Positions 1 through 15,400 of a DNA stretch of 64,000 nucleotides are shown one piece after another. The stretch is from assembly GCF_003589595.1 (NCBI RefSeq), contig NW_020653713.1, forward strand, positions 4,433,444 through 4,497,443, read 5' to 3'. Position numbers and translations under genes: made by a program. Origin of the DNA: Hyposmocoma kahamanoa (taxonomy: Eukaryota; Arthropoda; Insecta; Lepidoptera; Cosmopterigidae). Below the pieces are notes generated by a model that worked only from the letters and a program-made list of their open reading frames with translations, did no database searches and was not told the origin of the DNA. Every line of letters begins with the position of its first letter. Position 1 is the stretch's first letter.

Positions 1-117
1 AACAATAACACAACGACGCGATTTGTCGTACATTATTTATGTAATATAAATCAGAGGGCTTGCTGGAAGTTGTTTCATAATTATTTTTATATAGGTAACC
101 ATAAATTTATAACTACT

Positions 118-305
118 AGTTCTTTAATTTTTTTATTGAATTGATATTCAATTATTTTTTGTGAAGTTACTCCACTAGTTTGTTATAATCATTAGTACAA
201 AAATCGAACACTCGGAAAAAAATCCTTCGATCCGGCCAGATGCGAACCAACGTCTCCTAGCAAACCGTGTCAGACGCTAACGAACCAGATTTACTGATTC
301 TTTAT
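118..305 (-). mobile_element. tRNA-like SINE, family S1
   Basis: The minus strand contains GGTTCGCATCTGGCCGGATC (box-B-like) and the shared tail with TTGAATATCAATTCAATAAA. Same body as copies at 10945, 12340 and 23478. Confidence 0.75.
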
Positions 306-310
306 TGTAA

Positions 311-865
311 AATATAGAAAATCTGTTTTTCAACCGGTAATATAAAGAAATATGCGCAAAAAGATGCCTATAATAAAGGTACACTTTTACTTAGTTTAGG
401 CATCGCAATTACATATTAAGTTCTAATATTATAGTGTACTTTACTATGAAGATTGTATAATTAAGGGTCCTTTTTTATTGTTTATTTTATCATAGCTTTG
501 TTTATATATATTTTCCTTGTATTATATTAGATTAAGTTATATTAAAACAAATTTATCTTATACAGTGCTGTAATATATTCCTGACACGCGGCGCGTGCAC
601 ACGCATATAAGTCGCGCTGCGACGTTTGTATGAAGTTACTATACTTGTTTTTATTCTACTATACTATTACTGTATACTTTCTGTCAAATTGTGTTAATGT
701 TTTTCATTCAAATGACAAAAACAATCACTCATTCTTTCACTCGTTCATTTGTTCAAACTGTATAGAAGACGCACAGAACCGCCTCTAGAGACAAATGTCC
801 GATTTACGGGATTATTATAAAGTTGTATCAGTGAATGAAGAAATCATAAAAAAAACTAGAATGAT
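311..865. other. No gene recognised
   Basis: AT-rich sequence in what should be PEX1's last intron. A short GC-rich patch near 585-625 was read in all frames without finding a PEX1 C-terminus. Confidence 0.5.
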
Positions 866-871
866 ACTTAC

Positions 872-3297
872 ATCATATCGTAGAATAGTTTCTGTTCTTT
901 GGAAAGGGACGGTTTGGTTTCGTCTAAGGCACTATCTATGTCTTCCGGGTACACTACTACTGACTGCAACTCTTTATCTTCGCTTTGCCCCTGAGAACAA
1001 AAAAATAATAATGTGTAAGATTAGGGAAATCTCTGTACTGTATTATACCAGAATAGCAAAAGTAACTTCGAGGGCACCACCCAGACTATCTATAGCAGAA
1101 CATATTTAGAAAGAGCTTGTTTCCTATATAGTTGTTTCACTTCAAATCGACCAGTTAACTTGTGCTTTGGTATAATGGAAGAAAATTGTAAAATTACATA
1201 TTTAATATTTAATTACCGATGAAATTTGATTGATGTAATTAGATGTTTTGCTGTTACAGATATTATCTTTATTACAATAAATACAGAATATTTTTGGAAT
1301 ATAAGGAGACGTACACACAGGTCAGTTGTTGGCGCTGTACTATTTCAGCTGTCTAATTTGTAATTTCAATGCAAACGAGAGTTGATATTTATAAGTGATG
1401 TATCACTGATGAGTTGAGACCAGGAATCTATGGCCCTTATTTCGCCACTATTTCTGGTTATATACTCAATGGCGCTTAGTGAATCAGACAACTTACCAGC
1501 TGTAATTCCAATCGTGCTAACTGCGCCGTGACCAATAAAGCTTTTAAGTCAGCCGGTGAGTAGCCGTCAGTACGCGCCGCGAGATCTTGTAAGTCGATGG
1601 CAGAGTCCAATGCCACGCTCTTGCTTAGCGTCTTGAGGACTTCATGACGACCCCGCTTTAAAATAATAATAATAATTATGTGCCCGAGAAACAATATTGT
1701 TGGATAATTTATAGTGGAATTTTTTCCAGAAAAAATCCCCGATAATTGGGAAAATTTGAAAAATATCATTTGGAAGGCTTATATCATGTTCTACGTGTAG
1801 TAAAATCTTTTGAAGTTTTATTTAGCGTGAATTATAAAATAAATTTGTATAGTTAAAAGCCACGTATAGAAAAACGTGATCTAAAATTAGTTAGTCCTGT
1901 GATGATAGTTGCTAGCTTATGTATGTAAAATAAATAAATTTCACAACAGCGAAAAAATCCTCCAAAAACCACAACACCACCACATGTTGTTGGCTCCATC
2001 GCTTTCGTTCAGTAACTTGAACTTTTGATAGATGTCAACGTCAAATGTGGAAAATTAAAGAAAAAATATATGGATTTTCTTTTTACTTTTCTGAAAAATA
2101 CGAATTTTTCAAAATGGAAAAATTTTCCGTGGCCCAACACTACACACCAATTACCTGACCTAAAATAGACACTACCGGGAACACCCAGACCGGAACTAAT
2201 TTAGAAAAGTATGAATTCGTAAAGTAAATTTTGTTGTCGTTAATAGAATTTTTAAATTAAAGACCCTTGAGTAATGATAAGTATTTATTTATATCTAAAA
2301 AAACAATATAACCTGTAACAAAAACTACGTGGGATCGCAGTGTTTTTGTATGTTTAAGACTGTAAATTATTAACTATAAGTCGTAACCTTGACATAATAA
2401 AGCTATGTGATCATACATCTAGTTACAAAGTCATAAAAATAGTACGGACATGAAACAAATTACGTATATGTGAACTTTTAGTAACTCTTATTAAAAGCCG
2501 ATACTAGCTCAGCTCAAATTAAATTTTTTTCCCGCACTAATACGGTTCATTTTGCTTAGATCGAGCGGCAGAAACACTGGCTCTATTTCAGAAATTACAT
2601 TTTTGCTAACGAAATTAGAACCATTTAAAAAATGTATATCGTATAGTATAAATACATACGTGTTGTATTTAGTTCAGTGGATATTTTAAAAAAATCATTG
2701 GCATATGTAAAGTACCTAATGAATTTTCGAGGCAAATTTCGTGTTTTTGTTTTTTTTAGAAAATTTTTAGAAATCGTGTTTTCACACGGTATAGTAATCA
2801 GTATATCCTCAATTTTACTATATATTTCTCCAAAGTGATTGCTTTAACACATTCACTGTTATGAGTAATGCGGAATCAACCAAAGCCAGTTGAGGTAGTA
2901 AAGACACTTATGTATAAAAATGTTATCGACTTATTTCGTTCGTAGAACCTTTATAAACCTCTCACTCATTGCACAAAGGTTGCGAAGTTATTATCATAGG
3001 TTTAAAGATTTATTTCTCACTAAGAATTTTCATTCACTTAACATGAGAAAAACTAAATATAGTACAGTTGAAATATTGAACGACAAAGATTGGGTATAAA
3101 AATTATTCTACATTAAGTGGGTAGTTGCTTATTTAAACGTGAGTTAGTTGGTTGAATCGCTAACGTGAATATTGCTATACACAATTTACAAAGATATATG
3201 GAACGGCTAAAACTAGAAGCGACATGCAAGTAGTTTAATAAGGACGAAATATTTGGTAATTTGTATTATTATTGTATTTTATTTATTATTTATAATG

Positions 3298-3352
<55 letters not shown>

Positions 3353-3362
3353 NNNNNNNNNN

Positions 3363-3415
<53 letters not shown>

Positions 3416-6400
3416 TTCATATTCATATACAATAAATAAATACATATACATACATACTCCCATATATATATATATTCTTTTTGTTTTGTTCGTTGTATTA
3501 ATTTTATTTTATGTTATTCAAGTAGTATTAAATTTTTATTATTATTCATATTATTTTATTTAACAAGTTTTTAATAAGTGTGCTTTATTTAAGCAATCGC
3601 TTGAACGTCGTTATTGTTTTTGATTCTCTTATGTCTTTTGGTAATTTGTTATAAATAGTGACACCTTCATTTAACAAACATTTTTTTCCGTAATTTGTAC
3701 GTGCAGGGCGTATTTTAAGTTCTTTGTGGAGTCTTGGTCTCAACTTTGATATTTGCTTAGTTTTGCTAATAGTAATTTCAGTATGTATAGTTTTATTTAA
3801 TATTTTACGAACTAATATGCAAGTTTAATATTTGTATGTTTGCCTAATATTCAATAACTTGGTATCTGTGTATATTTTATTTGTTGATGTTAAATAATTA
3901 TAATTAAAAAGTACTTTAATCAGTTTGTTTTGTGCAGTCTGAATAATCTTTAGTTTGACTATAGAGTGACCATTTCAGCTAGCTTTCACTTTAGACGGAT
4001 AAGCATCTGTCATCGAATGTACCTCGTCAGGCAGAGCGCAGTAAATATGCCTCTGCAGTCTTCCAGGTCTCAACAAAGCCGGATCGACAAGATCAGGTCT
4101 CGACGTCGCCGCGATCACGGGCCCTCGGGCTCCGCCCTCAGCGCCGTCCATTCTCGCAAGCAGCTGGTTTACAACGCGATCAGTTACGCCTGTTGAATCG
4201 TGACCACGTCTGGAAAAGTTGAACTCTTTAGATATAAAACATATACAATTACAATTATTAAAGCGACATCTCTACTTAGCTTCTGGTAGCTGTAAAGGTA
4301 CCTGGCTGAGTGAAATGCTTTGATAGATTTTTCACAGATGGCGCTACTCCAAAAAAGTCGTTAAAACACAAACAGAAAGATTATTTTAATTCAATATAGA
4401 TAACCAAATCTTCCTGTTCTAATTAAAATGTATTATGAATAAAAAATATTTAAATACCACCAGGCCAATAGTCAAAATAGGAATATAGAGCAATAACGTA
4501 ATTAGTATCATTAGAACCTTGTAACATTCAGAATTCAGACATTTTTGGCAAAATTATACCATCTTTCATAATCCATCGATAAAATTGTCGACAACAACTA
4601 CACGACTTTTTAAAATTTTATGAAACTGGCAACCCTACAAATGTCATGTTACTTCGTCTTCAAAAAAGACAGACTAAAGATCGATACCTCCGACGTAAGT
4701 TGTTGTAAGTCAAAATATATCCTTTTTTGTATATATTATAGTTTCCAATAATACTAAGAAATTTCTTTACTTTTACATATGGAACCTATAATATTTTTAA
4801 AAAAACGATATTTAAGTTAAAAAGCAAAAAATGTTAGTTTCACTTACAACAGCTTACGTGGGAATGTCTCGATACCACATTTCTAAGACAGCGTCTTCCA
4901 AACTTTTAAAGCTACTGACCATTCGAAATTCAAGCACATTGAGGTCCGCTTAATAAAAAGCAGTAGTAAAATTAATAAAAGCGTGATTGAATTTGTTTAT
5001 TTTATTATTTTAACAGCATTGAGGTGATCCCCGGACCGGATTTGAACACTTTTTTACACTTCGCGTATTACAACATTTCGCTACATTCTCGTGGTGTTTT
5101 TTGCTTTGTTATACTTTTCAAATCGCCACTGTCAGGTACCTTATATTGCATTTTAAACTGTTTACCTTTCATCGTCAGATATTGTAAAAACTCAGAACAA
5201 ATGAAGCTATCACCAGTACTTACAACGGTAACTTACTTGGGCGCCAAGCTGTCGAACTCATCGAAGAAAAGTATGCACGGCCGCTTCATGTCTGCCCTGC
5301 ACAACAAACACAATATCAACCCATTATTCAACCGATTTGAAAAAAAGGAGGAGGTTCTTAATTTGACTGTAGTTTTTTTCTTTTTTATTTGTGTGTTACG
5401 CGGTTAATTATTTTTGCTTTATATTTGTACTGTATCGAATACGCAATGCTATTGGCCTGCATTTTGTCTTTGACAGTATGTATAGTATTGGTGAATTACG
5501 TGTGAGTGTGTTGGGAGTGTGTGTGTGAGAGGAGTGTTTACTAAACATACTATCTACTACTTAATATTAAGTACTTAACAGCAATTTTTTTCATAATATT
5601 TTTTTATTTGAGTTTTAGTTCGGGACTTAATTTTATTCTTAATTATATTAACTGCCTCCGTGGCCGAACGGTTACCATGCCGGACTGCCATGCAGAGGTC
5701 CCAGGTTCGATTCCCGGGTCGGGAGAAATATTTGTATGGCCTACATTTATTTCTCTCGTAAGTTTGGGTGTAATTTGTAGTTGTCTACGTGTGTGTCCAT
5801 GCCACTCGCGACACAGGGTATCCCTAGTGCGGGGCTATGTTGAGTGTGTGCGTTATTATTATTATTATTATATTATAATTATGTATAAAACATAGTTTAA
5901 TTACCTGGACGTTTTGGACCTGGGTGTTAGCAACCTATACGGGTTTTTTTGTGAAGCAATCACAAATTACAAAAAGTTTCGATGATTCGTTTCTTTATGA
6001 AGAAAATAGTCCACCTCTAAGGGTGGAAAATTAGTGGATGAATCCGTTTGTTGAATTTCACTCACTTACCGTTAATCGATTTCAATAAAACTTGGCAAAT
6101 TGATGTAATTCTAAAACCTTTTGCGATCGATTTTTTTTATAAAAAAAGTTATATGAGATTTTGCAAGTAGACATAGAAATGAGACTCTAGTGACTGTTAT
6201 AAATTATACTATAAGATCTTTCATTATAAATCCAAACAAGACAAAAACACGCCTGTAATGGCGGCCGCCAGTCAGCGTTCCGTTGATATCGATAATGATG
6301 ATATAGATTTATTTCTTATTTCGATGAAACCAATTCTTAATGAGGCAAAGCAAGTTTTCTAACAAAATAAATTAATGTCACGATACACTAACATAAATAT

Positions 6401-9400
6401 TATTTACTATAGCCGTGGTAGCCGTGGTAGCGTGGTAGCGTGGTAGCGTGGTAGCGTGGCTTCACCTACCACCTCTCAAGCGGGTCGTGGGTTCGAATCC
6501 GGGCTAGCACCTCTGAATTTATCAGAATTCATATGCGCAATTTAATTTGAAATTTACCATGACTTTTTCGATGAAGGAAGACATCACGAGGAAACTTACA
6601 CACAATTTTTTTTAATAATAACGCACACACGCAACATAGTCTGTGGTAGTGGAACTACATATCGATTTGTATTTATTAATTTGCATTTTATTTCCATTCA
6701 TGCATTTTTACTGGACACAGACTGAAGATTTAAGCCATAGTCAGCCACGCAGGCCGAATGCTAGTACTTCACACGTTTTCCAAGAGCTGTGAACCTTCTT
6801 CGACATGCTGGTTTTATCACGATACTTCTCTTCACCGAGGAACTTAGGAATTAAAATCGCAAACACATGCCGCCACAGGTTTCGAACCGTTGACCTCTCA
6901 ATTGAGAAGCAACCGTTCCCCACTGTACAATAATCGTAAGTATAATATTAACAGTTTTAGAAGCTATTTAAAACATTTATATAGTTTTAGAGTTTGGTAT
7001 ATGTATTTGCGTGTGATGCACTTTGGTGGCATGGGCTGCGATCGCTCAGCATTATAGTACTGGCAGAAAACCAGCACTGTTTGACTTCTCTCGGTCTGAG
7101 TCAGGGCCATTTCAGCATAAACTGTAGTCATAGATAGGTACATCAAATTTTCTTAGTTCTCATAGTATTTGTCTGTTTGTTTCTCTGACCGTATTTGTTT
7201 TTATCACAGTATGTGTTTTATATCAATGTGTATTAAATTAATAATGTATGTTCTATGTGCTTTTATGTTATACTTTGTGAAGTGGTTATAAATGTTTTGT
7301 TTCTTTTGTATTTGTGCCGAATAGAAGTGTTATCTATCTAAATTAAAAATTAACATAAAAATGTAAAATTGCTGCCCGAAAAATGCACTTACTTGTCAAA
7401 AACATCCCTAACCGCCTTCTCGCTCTGTCCGATATACTTGGACAACAACTCTGGTCCTTTAACAGCAATGAGGCTCATGTTATGAAGCCGCGCGAGGCAA
7501 GACCCAATGTGAGATTTACCCGTGCCCGGAGGACCATATAAGAGAATACCGCAAGATTGAGACGGGAAGAGTGCTGGATACTGAAATCCAAAGTTTATGA
7601 TGATTACTGTTACGTTTTCATACCACTCATTAATTATTTCGTTCGTTCGTTCATTCATCCATTCAAGTTTTATTAACCGACTTAAAAAAGGAGGAGGTTC
7701 TCAGTTCCGTATTGTTACATAAGACTATTTTTTTCGCAATTACTGAACATTTGGCATTTGTGAACCAATTTTGATAATTTTGTTTTACGGTAACCGATTT
7801 CAATAAAACTTGTAATTCCACGAACTTTTGAGGTCAGTTTTTTTTTTATAAAAAAGTTATTCCGGCTTGCTATGCATAGTTGATAGGCAAACCATTTTTC
7901 TTACCATGATGGGCCAAAAAATACACTCAGTGAGTTCCTGCTTCACTTCTTCAAGGCCACCAACGGGGCCCCAGATGTCGAACGTGTTCGCTTTCTCCTC
8001 GTCCTTAGTTATATCTTCCACTAGCCGTGGCTTTGGTTCATTTGGGTGAGATTCTGCAAAAGAAATACACAATGGGATCATGTTGTGCCAAGTGTATTAT
8101 GAAGTTGTGTTCTAATGTAATAATAATAATATGTCAGACAAAGGAATACCGATTACCGATACCTGACTTCAAACTATAATACGCTGTACTATGAATACCA
8201 GAGCAACGCAATATATTGTGGAGCACTAAAGTGAAAGTCAAATTATCTTCATTTCATAGATAAGCAAATTACACTTGAAATTGTCATACTGATTAAACTC
8301 TGCTGCTCATTCGCAAGGCAGATTACCCTGAGAAGAACGAGCAAGAAACTCTAGGGGTTGCTCTTTGCAAATATACATTTATCATTACAATCATTGACTT
8401 ACAATTATATGGACGTCGGGTCCGCGCTAAAAAGTGTCCGAACTTATAGGGCGTTAAAATCGTATACAAAGCGTCATTCACGCTTTAGTCTTCGTTTGTT
8501 CGACTGACAGCGAAGCAAGCAAAATTAGACAGTACTGCGATGACATTACAATTTAAATTCAACGTTTTAGCTTTTTCCTATTCCTTTACATGTCACTACG
8601 TTTAAATAGGTTGACTTGGGACATTTTTTTTGTGGTTTTTGTATTAGACCCGTCGTCCATTTATTTGTAAGTCAATGATTACAATATTTAATTTAAATAT
8701 CTTCACTACCACGGATTTTTGTCATCCAAGTACGCAAAAGTTGCATAATAACCTTTAGTATAAAGTTTTTGTTTCACTATAGTTTTAAGCCTCGTAAATA
8801 GCAAAGTTTGAATATTAATCCAGATCTTATTATGGAAGCGTATACATTGCTTCTTAAATGAATTAAAGACTTAGTGAAATGATTTTCAAGAACAAGTAGT
8901 TTATTTTTATTCCTCATACTAATATTATGTATGTTTTTAATTTTCATAAAATAATTAATATTTTTCTTAACATAAACAACATTTTCATAAATGTGCTGTG
9001 ACATTAGTGTAAGAATGTTAATCTCTTTATACATATCTCTCAAAGACGCTCTGCGGCCCAGATTCTTTGCTCTACCAGAGCATCCAAGTCAGCAACAATT
9101 TAGAATTCCTAATTGAAATGTCATTTTACAGCCCGTCATGTAACAAATTAAACTTTTTATTCGGCTACAAGCAACGTAATCTGATTCGCAGATAAGCTGT
9201 AGAGCAATTATATGCCATTTGTCTTATATGGCGAAGATATTTGCGCCATGTTTGCTTGGTTTTAGGATTAAAATAATATGCAAATTTACTCACTCTTTTT
9301 TTTAATTGCTTTAAATATCTTTCTGTTCAAGTAATCCGTGATGTCACGAACGGTGTACCCGGCGGTGTCCATCGCGAGTCTGATGACGTCATCGTCCAGG

Positions 9401-12400
9401 ATTTCGAACTCCGCTCGGATTCTCTCGTTTAGAAGATGCTTAAAGAGCTCTGAACGCTCTTCCTATATGACATTTGAAATGAGTTAAAAATGGCCTCATC
9501 TTTGTTTTAATTAGAGAAATTACGATGTAGTGTAATATAGAATAGAATGGAAAGTTCTTTATTGTTAATTATTAATACAAAGATCGAACACTAAGAAAAA
9601 ATTCCTTCGATCCGGCTGGATTCGAACCAACGTCATCCAGCAAACCGTCGCTATGCCAACCAAGTAACGGACCTTACAATTTTTATGTGCCTCTTGCAGG
9701 TTTTTATTTTTGGTTTTTAACGACTTTTTGCAGTAGCGCCATCTGTGAGAATCTATGAAAGCTTTTCTTCGCTTCAGGCAGGTAACGTTACAGCTACCAG
9801 TACCTGACTAGAGATGTTGCTTTAATAATTGTATGCTTTAATAACTGTAATTCAAATAATTTAATTGAATACCATGGTGATCAAACATCGTGACATTCAA
9901 TAAATTTCATAATTTATTTATAGTTTTTAAACGACTTCAAAAAAAAGGAGGAGGTTATATGTTCGGCTGCATGTATGTTTTCCGATTTCTCCGTCAATTG
10001 TGGACCGATTTTGAAAATTCTTTTTTTGTTTAAAAGGGTGCACTCCCATAGTCACTATATCTTAAAGATCTATACAATTATTTTATGTCATGTAGCTAAT
10101 TTACAGCTCACAGAAAAGTGCAATACTTATATTTACATAAAAAATATTTTTATTACATAACATGTTCCCTTGGGTGTACCACATCGTTTACTAACACGTT
10201 TTTCTTTTATGATGATAAAATCTACTTCACCAATTCTATTACTGTAAACCATTGGATTATATCGGCCATACTTAGTATTGTAGACCAGGAGTGTCCAGTC
10301 CCGGTATGTACATGTCCTTTACTTTATCTAGCATGTCTCGGTGCAGTTTGTGTACCCTAAGATGCCACGGATCTAGCATGTCCCACACTATTTCTGTGGG
10401 GATTGAACGAGGAAAGCTTCCAGCAGACTAAAGAGCCATACAATATTGTCTTTCAAGTGTTAAGGGGTTTGTCCTGCTTACTCTAGGGAGTCTCGTCTAC
10501 TGGGTCAAATGGAATCTTCGTCGTTCACTTGCCTGGTCTGGCTCAGGAATGTCAAAGTGCGCAGTGAATAGTGGTTTCCCACTGAATTGCCGCAAAATAG
10601 GGTGTAATTCCTTAATGCTGAGTGACGTCATGACTACACAAACTCCAGAACACGTTTGTAACAAGTGTTTAATTACAACCGCTAACCTGAAATGGAACAG
10701 GGATGAATTGGAGTAGCTGTACAATGTAAATATAATAATAACATTTAGCCTATAATATAGAGTTCCACTGTTAGGCACAGGCGTCTTCTCAGAATGAGAC
10801 GGTTTGTTTGGACTACAGGTTCCTTATTTTTCTTTCTTTTCCTTATTATTCGATGTATTCCTCCACTGAAAAACCCTTGGTAAATTTCAAATAAAAATTC
10901 GCACATAGATTCTGAAAAACTCAAGAGTTATAGTTACGCTATACCAAAAGTAGCTTAGTTCGTATGGCATCTGGCACAGTAAGTTAGAAGACGTCGGTTC
11001 GAATCTGGCCCGATCGAAGGAATGTTTTCTGAGTGTTCGATCTTTTTATTAATACTTATAACAAACTAGTGGAGTAATTTCACAAAAAATAATTGAATAT
11101 CAATTCAATAAAAATTTAAAACTCAAGAGTTGCAAACCCGGATTCGAATCCACGACTCTCTGCTTGACAGGAGTAGGTAAAACCGTTAAGTTACCACGGC
11201 TATATATGTATAATGTAAGGCTATAATCGTCAAAATTTTGTAGAAAAGGTGTAAGCGCCACTTCTTCAATTATAAAATTAAATTTTTGTTTTAATTAAGT
11301 CTAAGTTTTAAAATTGAATTTAAAACAGGATGTAAATATTTTAAGACATTCGCCAAAACTTAAATTTTTCAAAACGGCGCTTACGCCTTTTCTACAAAAC
11401 ACTTTTGCTGCATTGCCATGGAAAATTAACTTGCATCGGCTACGTCACCGATTCGTCGATACATATATTTGGTAACTAAAGCACAAATTTAAATTTAGTG
11501 ATAAATTATTTCAATGACGAATTTGTCGTGTTAGGCGGTTTAAGTAACTTAGGAATAATTCATGTAAAATCTTATATAGTTCGTAGTAAAACATGTTAAC
11601 TAACAGGTCAAAGTTGAGTAGGATGTTTGCATTTTGTTACTGGTTAATTAATTATTAATTGTTTATTTAATAATAATGAAATGTAAATAAAAATTACCCT
11701 ATTACCCTAGTTATTTTGCAATTTTAAGCAATGAAATATGTATACATATTTAATATTAAATTAATTATATCGAAAAGGTGCGTGGTTCGTGTGATAATGT
11801 TCTGCTAAGTTCCAGCCACGTGTATTTTTTGTTACCGGATCACAGTAAACCAGTGTCGCACTTTCAGTGACACGACAATAATCTGAGTGGATGACGGATT
11901 CCGTAACTGCACAGTACACTCACTCTATTAGGCTTGTTACTATTTATTCGTTAAATAATTTTAGTTATTCGCAATATTTATTAGCGTGCACTATAATGAA
12001 GCATGTTGTACTTTCCATTTATTTTAAGTCTTGTGTTGCAGTTGCCAAGCATTGTAGTTACTTAGCGTGTGTGTACTGTGCGCATTTTTTTTACGAAATA
12101 AATGTTTTTCTGACGACTTCCGTGGTCGAATGGCTTGCACACTGGTTTTAAGGGTGTCGTCATCTCTGAAGTCCCGGATTCGATCCCGGGCCGGGTCAAT
12201 TTAAGTCAAGAAACTTTTTATATTGTATCGGGTCTGGGTGTTTGTGATACCATCGTTGTTTCGATTCGATTTCCATGAACCAAAAGCTTTATTATAATTA
12301 TTAATGCAAAAATCGAACTCTTAGAAAAATATCCATCGATTTTCATAGATTTGTCATAGATCGTTTGTCAAAAAGTCGTTGAAAACCAAATACAAAGATC

Positions 12401-15400
12401 CGACAACAAGCACATTCGTGAGGTCCGCTGGTTCGTTCCGTGGCTTAGTTGGCATATCGTCTGTCACGGTTTGGTTTGCTAGAAGACGTCGTCGGCTCGA
12501 ATCCGGCCAGATCGAAGGAATTTTTTTCTAAGTGTTCGATCTTTGTATTAATAATTATAACAAACTAGTGGAGTCATTTCACAAAAAATAATTGAACATC
12601 AATTCAATACAAATTTAATTACAAGTGCTTTAGTTACTTTAGGATCGGAGCAACATATGTAGTGTTGTCTTGTTGTGATTATGATTCTATTTCTAAAATA
12701 GTATTTAAGTACTAAGGTTATACGAGCTGAATTTCGACTGCAAAATAATAGCATTTAGAATTTAGATCTGTCGCAACTGATAGTACAACTCGCTGTTATG
12801 CTGGCTAGACGCCAGACGTACTGCCAAGTAGGCAGGTGTGATGAAATCGAATCGATGATTCGTCTAAACCATGTACTCTATTTTTTGCAGTTCCCTGATG
12901 CAATCAAAATCAAGCTCGTGTAACAGCGCCTTGAATCAGGATTTTAGTGGCCGTTAAATCATGAACTATGCTATAAAACACAATCCCAATTGTACAATAG
13001 TTTTAATGAATTGTATTACCTCTGATAATAAGCAATATCCTGTGGCGAAGCGCCTTCCATATTTGGAGGGACTAACGAATCCAAATCATCACAAATCAGC
13101 ACAGCCGGGCTATGTTCTTGGCACATCAATATGGCCTTGCCCAATACCTCGGGAATATCTTTTCGGCCCTTTAATGATCGACAGTGGAGGATGTGGGACC
13201 AGACTATCAGTTCTTTTTGAACTATATGACAGAATGCCGATTTTCCCGTTCCACTGAGACCTAAAACAGGTTAGACAAGGTTGACTTTAAAACATTTAGG
13301 CGTACTAGACCTCAGATCGGTACCATTGTTTTGCATCAACATTTTAAGCGAAACTTGTGTTACTAACATGTTTGAAATCAGCAAAACGAGATCTACAAAC
13401 CCCTATAAGCGGTTTTCTTATATTTTATTTAGTTCCAGTTTTATTGAAAGCAAAATCAGCGACATGTTTCAAAGAAAAAAGCTTTACCAATACCTCAAAA
13501 GTTAAAAAAATGCAAACGCATTGTAAATGATAAGGAGGGCAGTATAGCGAGTTTGAACAAGAGATTAATTCCTGACCAAATGAATAAGATGTACATCGCA
13601 TCCAAAGCGTCGCCTCGGTGAAAGGCTACTGAATTAAGTAGGTATGAAATTAAGACTCTTTTCCTTTCCAAAATATGACCGTGCTTCGTTTTTTCAATCT
13701 ATAATTTATTACAAATTCCTTTACCAACATCTATTCCTTTGTTATTATCGCATAATAATTATTCCGTTCATAGGGAAAAATTATATTAAAGTTTAGATTA
13801 TTATGATATTATCATTCTTTTCAGCTATTACTATCTCATTTCAATTTCCTTTCATGATTTCCATCCTTCTTTGTTTAAATTTACCTATAGATACTACCTA
13901 CCCTATCCTGTTAATCGCCTTTCCAAAATTCCGTTTGCTTTTATTTTTATTCAGCGATTTCCTTTCCCCGTTTTTAATTTCATATTAATATCTAAAACCC
14001 ACGACAAAGTTCTACAACAACAACTACAACGACAATGATATTCTGAAGTCTCAAGAAGGAAGAAAATTTTATGCTTGGAAGAATTTTAAAAAATTGGCAA
14101 CACAATGGAAATTTCATATGGCCAAAGGCTGGACGCCATAGTGCCAAGAAATAAGAAAAAAAAGACTACCATTACGTAAGAATTAACAATATTATACTGG
14201 CGTTTACAAAAAAATTTACTATGGTTAATTATGTACATACACTACAAGTAGAACTTTGTAACTTTGTAAATTAAAACAGGTAAAACTACACTTTATTATT
14301 AAAAAAAAACTGCCTCAGTGGCCGAACGGTTACCATACCGGACTGCCACGCAGAGGTCTCGGGTTCGGTTCCCGGGCCGGTAGAAATAGTTGTATGGCCT
14401 ATATTTATTTCTCTCGTGAGTTTAGGTGTAATTTGTGGTTGTCTATGTGTGTCTATGGCACCCGTGATACAGGGTTTCCTAGTGTGGGGCTATGTTGAGT
14501 GTGTGCGTTGTTATGTACACTTACCAGTAACCAACACATTGCTCTTTATTTCAGAAGCACCCTTGAAATTAGCTTCTCTATGAATTTCAAAATATACATG
14601 CAACAAAACATTTTCAACTAACGACTCCATAGATTTCATTGTTCTACAATAATTTTTGTAATCATACTCCAAATTGGACATTGTAGGTTTAGGCAGTTCT
14701 AAATCTGCATCTGTTAGGCATTTCGCTGATATTGTACAATGTCTAAAAGATTCTGAATTGAGCATTGTATATTTTAACTTTTCCGGTTTCAATTTAAATT
14801 GCAAAAACCCTTGACTTATGTGTGCATTCTGTTTAATCATGGCGTCGTTTATTAGGAACTTTTTACCAGAATGTGTGCTATCTATCACACAGTTTTTAAA
14901 CTTGTCTATCACATCAATCTCAGTTTGTGTTTGCTCAGAATATGTGATTATATCTATATGGTCTGGTTGCTCAATTTTGTCTCCAATAATTGTCAGTATA
15001 ACTCTTGAACCGTTTTCAATATTAATAATAGCATTTAGTGATTTCGGTATAAGAATGGTTGGTATGTTTTTATTATAAACCTCTCTGCACAGACTTCTAA
15101 ATACCACACAATTCACAGGAACTATTTCAACACATAAATCATTAATTTGACTATTATTATTCTCACAATCATCGTCTTTTTCATTAATTATAGATGGAAT
15201 GGTCTTCATAGTACCCAGAATGACAGTGAAATCTTTATATTTTTCTAACAAATCTTCATGTAAAAATACTATGTATGGATGTATCAAGTTTCTTTTACCA
15301 TCACTATCAATAGGTAGAACTCGCAAAACTTTTCTTTCAGGTATATGCAGATAGGGACGTAGCAAACCGTCAATTATTATGCCGATATTTTTAAATTCAA

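Noticed and set aside
3261..3563. 100-codon frame of alternating I and Y
   Set aside because: It is the (TA)n microsatellite read as protein, across a gap.
5651..5725. Possible functional tRNA gene
   Set aside because: Boxes A and B are present, but the body continues as a repeated SINE and no full cloverleaf was traced.
12961..13257. Plus-strand 98-codon frame
   Set aside because: Shadow of PEX1 exon 4 on the other strand.
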